Below are positions 24,361 through 32,704 of a stretch of 64,000 nucleotides of DNA, in pieces. The notes under the pieces are model-generated. The model saw only the letters and a program-made list of their open reading frames with translations, did not search any database and had not been told where the DNA came from. Within the stretch, counting starts at the first letter, position 1, and every line of letters starts with the position of its first letter. The DNA is from DATFDN01 sp963818885 (GTDB lineage: Bacteria; Pseudomonadota; Alphaproteobacteria; Acetobacterales; Acetobacteraceae): contig CAWFTP010000004.1 in NCBI GenBank assembly GCA_963818885.1, positions 310,001 to 374,000 of the forward strand, given 5' to 3'. The translations under genes and the position numbers were made by a program.

Positions 24361-24698
24361 GCGCATCGCTCCACGCGCTCGCACAGAGCGACGAGATCAC
24401 GATCCGCATCGGGAAGCGCTCGGCGGTGATCTGGATCGTGGAGGACGGAGGGGATGTGTTCATCCGTTCCGTCCGTGGGGCGACGGCGAAGTGGTACACC
24501 GCGGCCGTCGCGGCCGGACAGGCCACGATCGAGGTCGGCCAGCAGCCCCTCGCCGTGCGCCTGCTGCCAGCCACTGACCCCGCCTCGATCGCCCGCGCGA
24601 GCCAAGCCTACCTCGCCAAATACAAGGGCAGCCCGTACGCGGCGCAGATGGTGCGTTCGGAGGTCCTGCCGACCACTCTTCGCGTGGTGCCGGCGTAG
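24357..24698 (+). CDS. DUF2255 family protein (split-barrel-like)
   Basis: A 113-residue protein overlapping the PimD-like gene by four bases. It matches the DUF2255 pattern: an early EITIRI strand, VIWIVEDGGDVFIRSVRG, WYTAA, and a C-terminal AYLAKYKGSPYA then LPTTLRVVP. The fold is likely related to the flavin/F420-binding split-barrel proteins, but no cofactor-binding residues can be certified here. Because the window also encodes F420 synthesis, an F420-linked role is conceivable but speculative. Confidence 0.72.
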   Translation: MSASLHALAQSDEITIRIGKRSAVIWIVEDGGDVFIRSVRGATAKWYTAAVAAGQATIEVGQQPLAVRLLPATDPASIARASQAYLAKYKGSPYAAQMVRSEVLPTTLRVVPA

Positions 24699-24710
24699 CG
24701 CCCGACCGAC

Positions 24711-24821
24711 CCTCACCCGCCGCGCTGTAGCGCGGCGACCTCTCCCGAAGAAGGGAGAGGCGTGCGTTCACCTCTCCCGCTTGCGGGAGAGGTCGGACTC
24801 GCGCAGCGAGCCGGGTGAGGG
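24711..24821. repeat. GC-rich palindromic repeat (family A), overlaps the exonuclease 3' end
   Basis: The element runs from CCTCACCC to GGGTGAGGG, which are inverted outer ends. It holds two inner hairpins, CTCTCCC-GAAGAA-GGGAGAG and CTCTCCCGC-TT-GCGGGAGAG. The same plan recurs at 50337, 60488 and, in a C/G-only variant, at 47875 and 55028. Its right half encodes the last residues of the minus-strand exonuclease. Confidence 0.75.
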
Positions 24822-25652
24822 CGCCATCCCCTCCAACCGTTCGGCCAGCCGGTTCAGCTCCCACTCCCGCGCCAGTGCCGTCGCCTTGTCCCAAGTCGGC
24901 ACCTGATCCGGCAGCTTCGGGATCGGCGCGGCGCGATCCATCGTTGCGATCCGCTTGTAGATCAGCAACTGCTCGCCCTGCTCCGGAAAACGCCCCTTCG
25001 CCACCATCGCCTCGAGAGACCCATACGCCCGCAGCAGGTTCGCCGCTCCCTTCGGCCCGACGCCACGCGCTCCCGGCAGCTTGTCTGACGGATCGCCGCG
25101 CAGGGCGATGAAATCGGGCACTTGCGCGGGATCGACGCCGTAGCGTTCGCGTACCTCCTCGGGGCCGATGCGCGCCATCTCGCCCGCGCGGATGGGAAAC
25201 AGCACTGTGATCGAGGCCGACACCAGCTGGAAGGAATCCCGATCCCCGCTCGCCACCAGCGCAATGTCGCCGCGCGCTTCCTCCGCCGATGCGGCCGCTG
25301 CAAGAAAATCGTCCGCCTCGTAGCCCGCCGCCTTCGCGACCGCGAACCCACACGCGGCGACGAACTGCGGAATCACCTCCAGCTGTTCGACCAGATCATC
25401 ATCGAACTCGCGCCCGCCCTGGTAGGCGGGAAACAGCTCCTGGCGATATGTCGGGCTCCCGAGCGTGTCCCAGCCGACCAGCACGGCACGGGGCCGCTCT
25501 TGTTCGACAAGGCGCAATAGAATATTCGCGAAGCCCACGATCGCGCCGCCGGCGCGATTTCCGGCACGGCGAATGGACGCCGGCATCGCGTGATAGGCTC
25601 TGTGCGCGAACGAGTCGCCATCGACGACGAGAAGCGGCCTCTCACCAGCCAT
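24768..25652 (-). CDS. Stand-alone 5'-3' exonuclease (PolA N-terminal domain-like)
   Basis: A 294-residue FEN-type nuclease with metal-binding acidic motifs: VVDGDSFAHRAYH, GYEADDFLAAAA, VASGDRDSFQLV and, in the helix-hairpin-helix region, RGDPSDKLPGARGVGPKGA. It has no polymerase domain, so it resembles the stand-alone ExoIX/Xni or PolA N-terminal homologues that process flaps and primers. The last roughly 17 residues (from about APSPGSLRESDL) are encoded by a palindromic repeat, so the natural C-terminus has probably been replaced or extended. It is divergent from the TonB-like gene. Confidence 0.88.
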   Translation of the reverse strand: MAGERPLLVVDGDSFAHRAYHAMPASIRRAGNRAGGAIVGFANILLRLVEQERPRAVLVGWDTLGSPTYRQELFPAYQGGREFDDDLVEQLEVIPQFVAACGFAVAKAAGYEADDFLAAAASAEEARGDIALVASGDRDSFQLVSASITVLFPIRAGEMARIGPEEVRERYGVDPAQVPDFIALRGDPSDKLPGARGVGPKGAANLLRAYGSLEAMVAKGRFPEQGEQLLIYKRIATMDRAAPIPKLPDQVPTWDKATALAREWELNRLAERLEGMAPSPGSLRESDLSRKRER

Positions 25653-25718
25653 GTCGGGATTCCCTCACGCACGGAGTTTGGCCTGCGCCCGCGCCGCGGC
25701 CTAGTCGCGCGGCCGGCG

Positions 25719-26651
25719 GTGCGGCGCCGCCGGTTCGGGCCGTCCTTCGCCCTCTCCGCGCTGGCGCACGCGTTGCTGCTCGCGCTCGCGATCTGGTGGG
25801 CGCGCCAGCGGGTGGAGCAGCAGGAATGGCTTCCGCAACCCTCGTTCGACATGGTGTTCGAGGGTGGCAAACCGGAAAAGCCCACGGTCACGGCGCCGGA
25901 GAAGCAGCCGAACGCCAAGCCGCCGGAATCCGCACCCGCCGCGCCCCCCGCTCCAACCCCAGCCGCACCGGCACGACAGGCCGCGCCGGCTCCCGCGCCC
26001 TCAGCTCTCCCCGAGGAGCAGGCGCCCCCGCCGACACCGGCGCCCCCCACTGTCCAGCCGCCATCCGCGGCGGCCCCCTCGCCGCGGGTCTCGATCCCGC
26101 TCGCGCCGCTGCCGGCGCCCGAGACCGGTGTCGAGCTCATCCCCGCGCCGTCCCCTGTCACGCCCGCACCGGCGCCGCAGCCAGCCCCGCGCCCGCGCCC
26201 GCGCGCTCCCGCGTTCCCCGCACCGATGACGTTCTCGTTCGGCGGCCCCGCCGCGCCCCCCGCCATTCGCCGTCCGCCCGGACGCGGCATCGACCTCTCC
26301 TTCGGACGCGGCTTCATGGGAGCGGAGGACACCCGAATTTTTGGCCGCAGCGACAGCAAGGAGGTCGGACCCGACTGGTTCAATCGCTTCGCCGCCTGGT
26401 GGGACCGGCACCGCTATTACCCGCCGCAGGCGGGGGAGAATGGCGAGCAAGGCGACGTCGCCCTCGATCTCGTCGTAGCGCGCAGCGGCAAGGTGCAGCA
26501 CGTGGTGCTCGCCTCCGGCTCGGGCTCGCAATGGCTCGACCTCGCCGCCCTCGGCATCTTCCGCGACGCCACCCTGCCGCCGCTCCCATCAGACGCCGCC
26601 GCGACCGTGCCGATCCACCTCACGATCCACTACCAGATCATCCGGCGGTAG
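25719..26651 (+). CDS. TonB-like protein, Pro-rich periplasmic linker
   Basis: The product has a basic N-terminus (VRRRRFGPSF), one membrane anchor (ALSALAHALLLALAIWWA) and a periplasmic region of about 140 residues dominated by Pro and Ala. A TonB C-terminal-like domain follows (WWDRHRYYPPQAGENGEQGDVALDLVVARSGKV, ending HLTIHYQIIRR). It would transmit proton-motive force to outer-membrane transporters or belong to a Tol-like complex; no exbB/exbD is nearby. The start is uncertain: I use a GTG at 25719, while an ATG at 25590 would overlap the divergent exonuclease gene. Confidence 0.75.
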   Translation: MRRRRFGPSFALSALAHALLLALAIWWARQRVEQQEWLPQPSFDMVFEGGKPEKPTVTAPEKQPNAKPPESAPAAPPAPTPAAPARQAAPAPAPSALPEEQAPPPTPAPPTVQPPSAAAPSPRVSIPLAPLPAPETGVELIPAPSPVTPAPAPQPAPRPRPRAPAFPAPMTFSFGGPAAPPAIRRPPGRGIDLSFGRGFMGAEDTRIFGRSDSKEVGPDWFNRFAAWWDRHRYYPPQAGENGEQGDVALDLVVARSGKVQHVVLASGSGSQWLDLAALGIFRDATLPPLPSDAAATVPIHLTIHYQIIRR

Positions 26652-26654
26652 TTC

Positions 26655-26742
26655 GTCATGGCCGGGCTTGGCCCCGGCCACCCACGTCTTTTAGCGGCGG
26701 CGAGCAAAGACGTGGGTCCCCGGGCGAAGCCCGGGGATGACG
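26655..26742. repeat. Palindromic repeat, family B
   Basis: An intergenic element bounded by GTCATGGCCGGG and CCCGGGGATGAC, with an internal inverted pair CCACGTCTTT / AAAGACGTGG. The same outer ends and CCACGTCT core recur at 32285-32369. It fills the gap between the TonB-like and aldolase genes, both of which end here. Confidence 0.7.
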
Positions 26743-26759
26743 ACAATGGGAGCACACGC

Positions 26760-27557
26760 TCACCCCAGCTTCACCTCCCGCAGCTGGCGCACGTCGCGCC
26801 GCCCCGCGCTCAATATGTATCCCGTGTCCGATCCGCCGGTCAGATAGCGCATCCCCAGGGAGAGCAGCCAGGACTGGAACGGCAGATTCTCCCGCACCCC
26901 GCCGACGCCGAAGCTCTTGGCGTGCGCCTTCGCCGCCGCGGCGACCGCCTGATAGGCGGCGCGCATCCGCTCGTGCTCGTACTCGCCGGCGATGCCCATC
27001 TCGGTGCTGAGATCGGTCGAGCCGATATGCAGCATGTCGATCCCCTCGACGGCCGCGATCTCGTCCGCCCGCGCCACCGCCTCCGGAGTCTCGATCATCG
27101 CGATCAGCAGCGTTTCTTCGTTCAGGCGCGTATTGATCTCCGCCTGTTTCAGCGCCGCATAACCCACCGCCGGCACGCTCCCGGCCGCCGAACGATGCCC
27201 GAGCGCGGCGAAGCGGCAGGCGGCGACGATTGTCCGCGCTTCCTCGGCATCCGCGACATGCGGCACCATGAGCCCCTGCGCCCCGCAATCGAGCACGCGG
27301 GCCGCCAGCGCCGGATCGTGCGAGCCGATGCGCACGATGGGCGTGACTCCCAGGCCCAGCGCCGCCACGCAGATGCCGGCGGTGGTCTCGAGCGAGGTCG
27401 GATTGTGCTCAAGGTCGATATAGATCGCATCAAAGCCGCACGCCGCCGCCAGCATGGCGACGTTGGGCGTGCGCATCTGGTTCACCCCCATGCACAGCAC
27501 AAGCTCGCCCGCGGCGAGCTTGCGCTTGGCGCGATTGACCCCGATAGGGCTCGTCAT
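26760..27557 (-). CDS. HpcH/HpaI aldolase family protein
   Basis: A 265-residue class II pyruvate aldolase-type protein. It shows DAIYIDLEHNPTSLETTAG, the Arg of PIVRIGSHD, ARVLDCGAQGLMVPHVADAEEARTIV, the metal-ligand Glu in AMIETPEAVARADEIAAVEG and Asp in HIGSTDLSTEMGI. The family cleaves 4-hydroxy-2-oxoacids to pyruvate plus an aldehyde, or makes the reverse bond. It stands alone between a TonB-like gene and glgX, so the pathway is unclear. Confidence 0.85.
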   Translation of the reverse strand: MTSPIGVNRAKRKLAAGELVLCMGVNQMRTPNVAMLAAACGFDAIYIDLEHNPTSLETTAGICVAALGLGVTPIVRIGSHDPALAARVLDCGAQGLMVPHVADAEEARTIVAACRFAALGHRSAAGSVPAVGYAALKQAEINTRLNEETLLIAMIETPEAVARADEIAAVEGIDMLHIGSTDLSTEMGIAGEYEHERMRAAYQAVAAAAKAHAKSFGVGGVRENLPFQSWLLSLGMRYLTGGSDTGYILSAGRRDVRQLREVKLG

Positions 27558-27658
27558 TCTCCGCTCCTCCGGCTGTTCGATACGTGAACGGCAATTCTCA
27601 GCAGCGGGAGCATATTAGTCGCGTGCGACCATCGCGTCGCCCGAGCGAGGGATCGTCC

Positions 27659-29902
27659 ATGTCCGCTTCCGCCCCCAAGTCCCGCATCCGCGAGGGCGCG
27701 CCCTTTCCGCTCGGCGCGACCTGGGATGGGCTCGGGGTGAATTTCGCGTTGTTCTCCTCGCACGCCACGAAAGTCGAGCTCTGCCTGTTCGACAATGCCG
27801 GGGAGACCGAGCTCGAACGTGTCGAGCTGCCCGAATACACCAGCGAGATCTTCCACGGCTACCTGCCCGATACTCGCCCGGGTACGATCTACGCCTACCG
27901 CGTTCACGGCCCGTACGAACCGGCGGCCGGGCATCGCTTCAACCCCAACAAGCTGCTGCTCGACCCCTACGCGAAGGCGCATGTGGGGGAGCTGCGCTGG
28001 GATGATGCCTGCTTCGGCTACACGATCGGCTCACCCGACGAGGACTTCTCGTTCGACGAGCGCGACAGCGCCGCCTTCGTGCCGAAGTGCCGCGTGATTG
28101 ACCCCGCCTTCACCTGGGGCCGCGTGCGAACACCGGCGATTCCGTGGGAGCGCACCATCCTCTACGAGACGCATGTGCGCGGCTATACCAAGCTGCACCC
28201 GGCGGTGCCGCCCGAGTTGCGCGGCACTTACGCGGGTCTTGGCCAGAAGGATGTGGTCGACTACATCCGTTCGCTCGGTGTCACCTCGGTGGAGCTGCTG
28301 CCGATCCACACCTTCGTCAACGACAGCTATCTGCTCGACAAGGGCCTGACCAACTACTGGGGCTACAACTCAATCGGCTTCTTCGCCCCCGATCCGCGCT
28401 ATGCCGCCATTCCGGCCTTTGTCTTCTCCGAGTTCAAGGAGATGGTCGCGCGCCTGCACGATGCCGGGCTCGAGGTCATCCTCGATGTCGTCTACAACCA
28501 CACCGCCGAAGGCAGCGAACGCGGACCCACGCTGTCGTTCCGCGGCATCGACAATCTCTCCTACTACCGGCTGCAGGCCGACAATCCGCGCTACTACGTC
28601 AACGACACCGGCACCGGCAACACGCTCAACCTCGATCATCCGCGCGCCTTGCAGATGGTCACCGACTCGCTGCGCTACTGGGTGACCGAGATGCGGGTGG
28701 ACGGGTTCCGCTTCGATCTCGGCACCATCCTCGGGCGCGAGGCGACCGGGTTCGACCAGAGCAACGGCTTCCTCGTCTCCTGCCTGCAGGACCCTGTGCT
28801 CTCGCAGGTCAAGCTGATCGCCGAACCATGGGACATCGGCCCGGGCGGCTATCAGGTCGGCGGCTTCCCGCCCGGCTGGGCGGAATGGAACGACAAGTTC
28901 CGCGACACGGTGCGCGAATTCTGGAAGGGCGACGCCGGCATGCTGCCCGACCTCGCCAAGCGCATCACCGCCTCGGGCGATGCGTTCGACCATCGCGGCC
29001 GCAAGCCGTGGGCGAGCGTGAACTTCATCACCGCCCATGACGGCTTCACCTTGCAGGACCTCGTCTCCTACGACGAGAAGCACAATGAGGCGAACGGCGA
29101 GGACAACCGCGACGGCACCGACAACAACCACTCCTGGAACCACGGCGCGGAGGGGCCGACCGATGATGACGAGGTCCTCGACCTGCGCGACCGCCAGAAG
29201 CGCAACCTGCTGGCGACGTTGCTGCTGGCGCAGGGCACGCCGATGCTCCTCGCCGGCGATGAGTTCGGGCGCACGCAGCAAGGCAACAACAACGCCTACT
29301 GCCAGGACAATGAGATCAGCTGGGTCAACTGGGGGATCGACGAATATAACCGCCTGCTGATCGACTTCGTGCGTCGGCTGACCAGCCTGCGCAACTCCTT
29401 TCCCATTCTGCGGCGCAACCGCTTCCTGACCGGCGAGTACAACGCCGATCTCGACGTCAGCGACGTGCGTTGGCTGACCCCCGCCGCGACCGACATGACG
29501 GACGAGCAGTGGCAGGACGAGAATGCGCGCTGCTTCGGCATCCTGCTCGACGGGCGCTCGCAATCCAGCGGCATTAAGCGCGCCTCGCTCGACGCGACGG
29601 CGCTGCTGGTGCTGAACGCGCATCATGACGTGGTGCTGTTCAAGATGCCGGAGGTCGCCGGCGGCTCGCGCTGGCGCCGGCTGATCGACACCAACATGCC
29701 GGAGGCGACGGGCGCACAGGCGGTGCGCGTCGGCGAGGAATATGAGGTGACCGGCCGCTCCCTCCTGCTGCTCGCCCTCGAACCCGACGAGCCCGGCTCC
29801 GCCGCCTTGCGCCGGGTCCGCCAGGCCTTGCGCACGGTCGCCGAGACTCCGGTTTCAGTTCCGGAACCGGTCGCCGAGACGGCAGAACCGGGCGGGGAGT
29901 AG
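27659..29902 (+). CDS. glgX: Glycogen debranching enzyme GlgX
   Basis: A 747-residue isoamylase-type GH13 enzyme beginning MSASAPKSRI. An N-terminal CBM48 (GATWDGLGVNFALFSSHA) is followed by the TIM barrel with DVVYNHTAEG, the nucleophile Asp353 in VDGFRFDLG, acid Glu389 in IAEPWDIG and the transition-state Asp in TAHDGFTL. It removes limit-dextrin side chains from glycogen. Length fits GlgX. No other glycogen gene is nearby. A ribosome site is not strong, but the GGGATCGTCC context and length support this ATG. Confidence 0.95.
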   Translation: MSASAPKSRIREGAPFPLGATWDGLGVNFALFSSHATKVELCLFDNAGETELERVELPEYTSEIFHGYLPDTRPGTIYAYRVHGPYEPAAGHRFNPNKLLLDPYAKAHVGELRWDDACFGYTIGSPDEDFSFDERDSAAFVPKCRVIDPAFTWGRVRTPAIPWERTILYETHVRGYTKLHPAVPPELRGTYAGLGQKDVVDYIRSLGVTSVELLPIHTFVNDSYLLDKGLTNYWGYNSIGFFAPDPRYAAIPAFVFSEFKEMVARLHDAGLEVILDVVYNHTAEGSERGPTLSFRGIDNLSYYRLQADNPRYYVNDTGTGNTLNLDHPRALQMVTDSLRYWVTEMRVDGFRFDLGTILGREATGFDQSNGFLVSCLQDPVLSQVKLIAEPWDIGPGGYQVGGFPPGWAEWNDKFRDTVREFWKGDAGMLPDLAKRITASGDAFDHRGRKPWASVNFITAHDGFTLQDLVSYDEKHNEANGEDNRDGTDNNHSWNHGAEGPTDDDEVLDLRDRQKRNLLATLLLAQGTPMLLAGDEFGRTQQGNNNAYCQDNEISWVNWGIDEYNRLLIDFVRRLTSLRNSFPILRRNRFLTGEYNADLDVSDVRWLTPAATDMTDEQWQDENARCFGILLDGRSQSSGIKRASLDATALLVLNAHHDVVLFKMPEVAGGSRWRRLIDTNMPEATGAQAVRVGEEYEVTGRSLLLLALEPDEPGSAALRRVRQALRTVAETPVSVPEPVAETAEPGGE

Positions 29903-29950
29903 TGCGGGGGTGCGGACCAACTCCGACCATGACGGTGATGGGCAGCCACC

Positions 29951-30718
29951 GTGATCCGGAGCACCATCATTTTTCGCACAGGAAAGCTCGAGGCAGCACG
30001 GTGGGGACCGCCGCCTGATGCCGCACCGACGCTCGTGCTGCTGCACGAGGGATTGGGTTCGGCGGACCTCTGGCGCGACTTCCCCGCCCGGCTCGCCGAG
30101 GCGACCGGATGGGGCGTGTTCGCCTACTCGCGCTTCGGCTACGGCCGCTCCGATACGATCACCCGGCCGCGCCCGCTCGACTACATGCAGCGCGAGGCGA
30201 CAGAGGTATTGCCCCTCGTGCTCGAAGCCGCCGGCATCGGGCGCTGCGTGCTGGTCGGCCAGTCCGACGGCGCCTCGATCGCCGCGATCCACGCGGCGCG
30301 CGTTGCCGATCCGCGCGTGCGCGGCCTCGCGCTGATGGCGCCGCATTTCTTCGTCGAGGCCATCTGCATCGAGAGTATCGCCGCGATAAGGCGCGATTAT
30401 CGCGGCGGCTTGCGCGATCGCCTCGCCCGCTACCACGACGACGTCGAGGCAGCGTTCCTCGGCTGGGCGGACGCGTGGCTCGACCCAGGGTTCCCCGCCG
30501 CATTCGAGCTGTCCGCCGACCTCGCCCGCATCCGCGTTCCCATGCTGATCCTGCAAGGCGAGCAGGACCCGTACGGCACCGTCGCGCATGCCCGCCTCGC
30601 CGAACGCCTCGTGCCCACCCCGGTCCGCACCGTGCTGCTGCCCGCGCGGCACGCGCCCCATCGCGAGGCGACGGAGGCGAGCGTCGCCGCGATCGCGCAA
30701 CTGGTGGCGGAGGTGTAA
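29951..30718 (+). CDS. Alpha/beta hydrolase
   Basis: A 255-residue alpha/beta-fold hydrolase starting at GTG. The oxyanion strand VLLHEGLGSADLW, the nucleophile elbow VGQSDGASIA (Ser), the acid in LQGEQDPYG (Asp) and the base in ARHAPHREA (His) form a complete catalytic triad. The HEGLG variant of the HGxG motif is typical of the family. Nine bases separate it from the LLM monooxygenase gene, so the two are likely co-transcribed and may act successively on an ester or lactone. Substrate unknown. Confidence 0.87.
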   Translation: MIRSTIIFRTGKLEAARWGPPPDAAPTLVLLHEGLGSADLWRDFPARLAEATGWGVFAYSRFGYGRSDTITRPRPLDYMQREATEVLPLVLEAAGIGRCVLVGQSDGASIAAIHAARVADPRVRGLALMAPHFFVEAICIESIAAIRRDYRGGLRDRLARYHDDVEAAFLGWADAWLDPGFPAAFELSADLARIRVPMLILQGEQDPYGTVAHARLAERLVPTPVRTVLLPARHAPHREATEASVAAIAQLVAEV

Positions 30719-30727
30719 ACACACACC

Positions 30728-31819
30728 ATGCTCGCCAACCCGATGCACGGCCCCAACCGCCTGAAGCTCGGCATCTTCTCGGCCAACGCCGATAGCGGCC
30801 TGGCGCTCACCCGTGTGCCCGAGCGCTGGCCCGCGCTGTGGCCGGAGATCGTCGAGGTCACGCGAATGGCCGACACCGCCGGGCTCGAGTTCTATCTGCC
30901 GATCGCCCGCTGGAAAGGCTATGGCGGCCTGACGAACGCGCGCGAGACCTCCTTCGAGACACTGACCTCAGCGGCTGCCTTGGCTGGTGTGACGGAGCGC
31001 ATCGCCCTGTTCGCCACCGTGCACGTCCCGATGGTGCATCCGGTGTTCGCCGCCAAGGCGCTGGCGACCGTCGATCACGCCAGCAACGGGCGCGCCGGCC
31101 TCAACATCGTCTGCGGCTGGAACCCCGACGAGTTCGCCGCCTTCGGCCAGAAGATGATCGAGGATCGCTACGGTCAGGGACTCGAATGGTTCGACATCCT
31201 CTCGCGCGTCTACACCGCCGACGAGCCCTTCGATTTCAAAGGCAAGTACTACGACTTGCACGCGGTCTCGGGCAAGCCGCGCCCAGTCCAGCAGCCGCGA
31301 CCGGTGACGCTCAACGCGGGCTTCTCCGCGCCCGGGCGCGACTTCGCCGCGCGCGCCGCCGACTTCCTGTTCACCACCTTCATCGAGATCGACGCCGGCC
31401 GCGCCCAGGTCGAGGACATGCGCACCCGCGCCGCCGCGACCGGGCGTGAGGTCGGTGTCTACAGTACCTGCCACGTCGTCTGCCGTCCGAGCCAGGCGGA
31501 AGCCGAGGACTACTACGAGCACTACGCGGTGCGGATGGAGGACACCGCGGGCGCGGATCACTACATGCACAACAAGCAGACATTCTCGCTGTCGCACGAC
31601 CCGGAGGCGTACCGCCTGCATCGCAAGCGCTTCGTCGGCGGCGCGGGCACCTATCCGCTGATCGGCACGCCCGCGCATATCGCCGACGAGCTTCGCCGCA
31701 TTAGCGAGGCGGGCTTCGCCGGCGTCGGCCTGTCCTTCGTGAACTACAAGAACGAGCTGCCGTATTTCATCGAGACGGTGCTGCCGCTGCTGGTCCGGAT
31801 GGGGCTGCGCGAACGCTGA
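30728..31819 (+). CDS. LLM-class flavin-dependent monooxygenase (RutA/SfnG-like)
   Basis: A 363-residue luciferase-like monooxygenase. A TIM-barrel pattern with KLGIFSANADSG, FYLPIARWKGYGG, TVHVPMVHPVFAAKALATVDHAS and GLNIVCGWNPDEFAAFG places it with FMNH2-dependent RutA, SsuD or SfnG relatives rather than the F420-dependent FGD group. It would use reduced flavin from a separate reductase to oxidise a small nitrogen- or sulfur-containing compound. It lies behind a hydrolase gene and overlaps by about 50 bases the tail of the convergent V4R gene. Confidence 0.85.
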   Translation: MLANPMHGPNRLKLGIFSANADSGLALTRVPERWPALWPEIVEVTRMADTAGLEFYLPIARWKGYGGLTNARETSFETLTSAAALAGVTERIALFATVHVPMVHPVFAAKALATVDHASNGRAGLNIVCGWNPDEFAAFGQKMIEDRYGQGLEWFDILSRVYTADEPFDFKGKYYDLHAVSGKPRPVQQPRPVTLNAGFSAPGRDFAARAADFLFTTFIEIDAGRAQVEDMRTRAAATGREVGVYSTCHVVCRPSQAEAEDYYEHYAVRMEDTAGADHYMHNKQTFSLSHDPEAYRLHRKRFVGGAGTYPLIGTPAHIADELRRISEAGFAGVGLSFVNYKNELPYFIETVLPLLVRMGLRER

Positions 31820-32289
31820 ACGTGCAGCACGGCGAGCCCATGGCGGCGCACGCCGTCTCCGTCACCGCGACCTCGCCCAGCAGCATCTCGCCGACCGCGC
31901 TCAGCATGCCGCGGATCGGCGCGCAGACCGGATGCGCGCTGCGTCCGGCGCCCGCCGCGAACGGGCTGTTCCGCACCGAAAGCGCGAGGCCGTCCGCCGT
32001 GCGTGTGAGCGTCCAAACGCCCCAGCCGAGCTGCGGCGCGGTCTCCTGCGATGGTGCGCAGCAGATCGTCCGAGCCGGCGTCGCGATAGGTGCGCGCGGA
32101 GTGCCCGCCTGCGCGGCGGATCGCCCGCCCGAACGCCTCCATCGCATGGACACGAGCCTCCTCTGGCATCTCCGCGATCATGCCCATCAGCGCGTCCGGG
32201 CGGATCATCATGTAGCGGATCGCCCCATCCCGATACTCGCCGCGCGCGGGATCGTAGGTGAGGCGGTCGCGAAACTGCCCCTCCGTCAT
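31767..32289 (-). CDS. V4R-domain protein (one frameshift)
   Basis: The N-terminal part starts MTEGQFRDRLTYDP at 32289 and continues through IRPDALMGMIAEM. Near 32035 the frame changes; skipping one base continues with LGWGVWTLTRTADGL and the V4R core NSPFAAGAG, HPVCAPIRGMLSAVGEMLLGE and TETACAAMGSPCCTF. V4R domains, with conserved Cys, bind small hydrophobic ligands or heme and act as sensors in aromatic regulators (as in XylR) or as chlorophyll-reductase-like proteins. The gene follows the CoA-ligase/thiolase/DUF35 cluster, separated by a family B repeat whose edge supplies the start codon. Confidence 0.7.
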
Positions 32290-32369
32290 GCCCGGCCTTG
32301 TCCCGGGAATCCACGTCTATTCTGGATGTTCCGAAAGTCGTGGATGGCCGGAACAAGTCCGGCCATGAC
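32285..32369. repeat. Palindromic repeat, family B
   Basis: Bounded by GTCATGCCCGGCC and GGCCATGAC, with a CCACGTCTAT / ATGTTCCG...CGTGG type interior. Relative of the element at 26655. It sits between DUF35 and V4R genes and includes the V4R start codon. Confidence 0.65.
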
Positions 32370-32387
32370 GCGCGATGTATAGACTCA

Positions 32388-32704
32388 TCACTCTGCCTCC
32401 AGCACGGTCACGTCCGCTTCATCCACCCGCGCCCGCACGCTCACCGCCTCTCCCGGCCCGCGCTCGCCCACGAAGCACACCGCCACCGGCCCGGCGTCCA
32501 GCCGCACCAGCCCCAGTGCGAGCGGCAGCGCCGCACGGAACCGCGCCTCGTTGCTGTGATGAAGCACGCGCGCGCGCGAGCACGCGTACCCGGCAGCGCC
32601 TCCGCTTCCTCCCACGCCAGCGCATCCGACAGGCAGGCGACGCACACCGCGCGCGCCGGATACTGCGCCGTCCCGCATTCGGTGCAGCGCTGAAGCCGGA
32701 TCAT
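32388..32704 (-). CDS. DUF35 zinc-ribbon/OB-fold protein (one frameshift)
   Basis: It starts MIRLQRCTECGTAQYPARAVCVAC with two CxxC zinc knuckles. Then, after a frame change in a CG run near 32575, it has the OB-fold part (ARVLHHSNEARF, LALGLVRLDAGP, VSVRARVDEADVTVLE). Here the shift is the opposite sense (one base missing) to most others in the window. DUF35 proteins bind acyl-CoA and pair with thiolase-like enzymes, as in ChsH2-Ltp2 aldolases. The overlap with the thiolase gene (ATGA) supports a complex. Confidence 0.78.

Noticed and set aside
24711..24821. A CRISPR-like or terminator array
   Set aside because: The inner hairpins are not regularly spaced direct repeats with unique spacers; copies elsewhere show a dispersed palindromic element.
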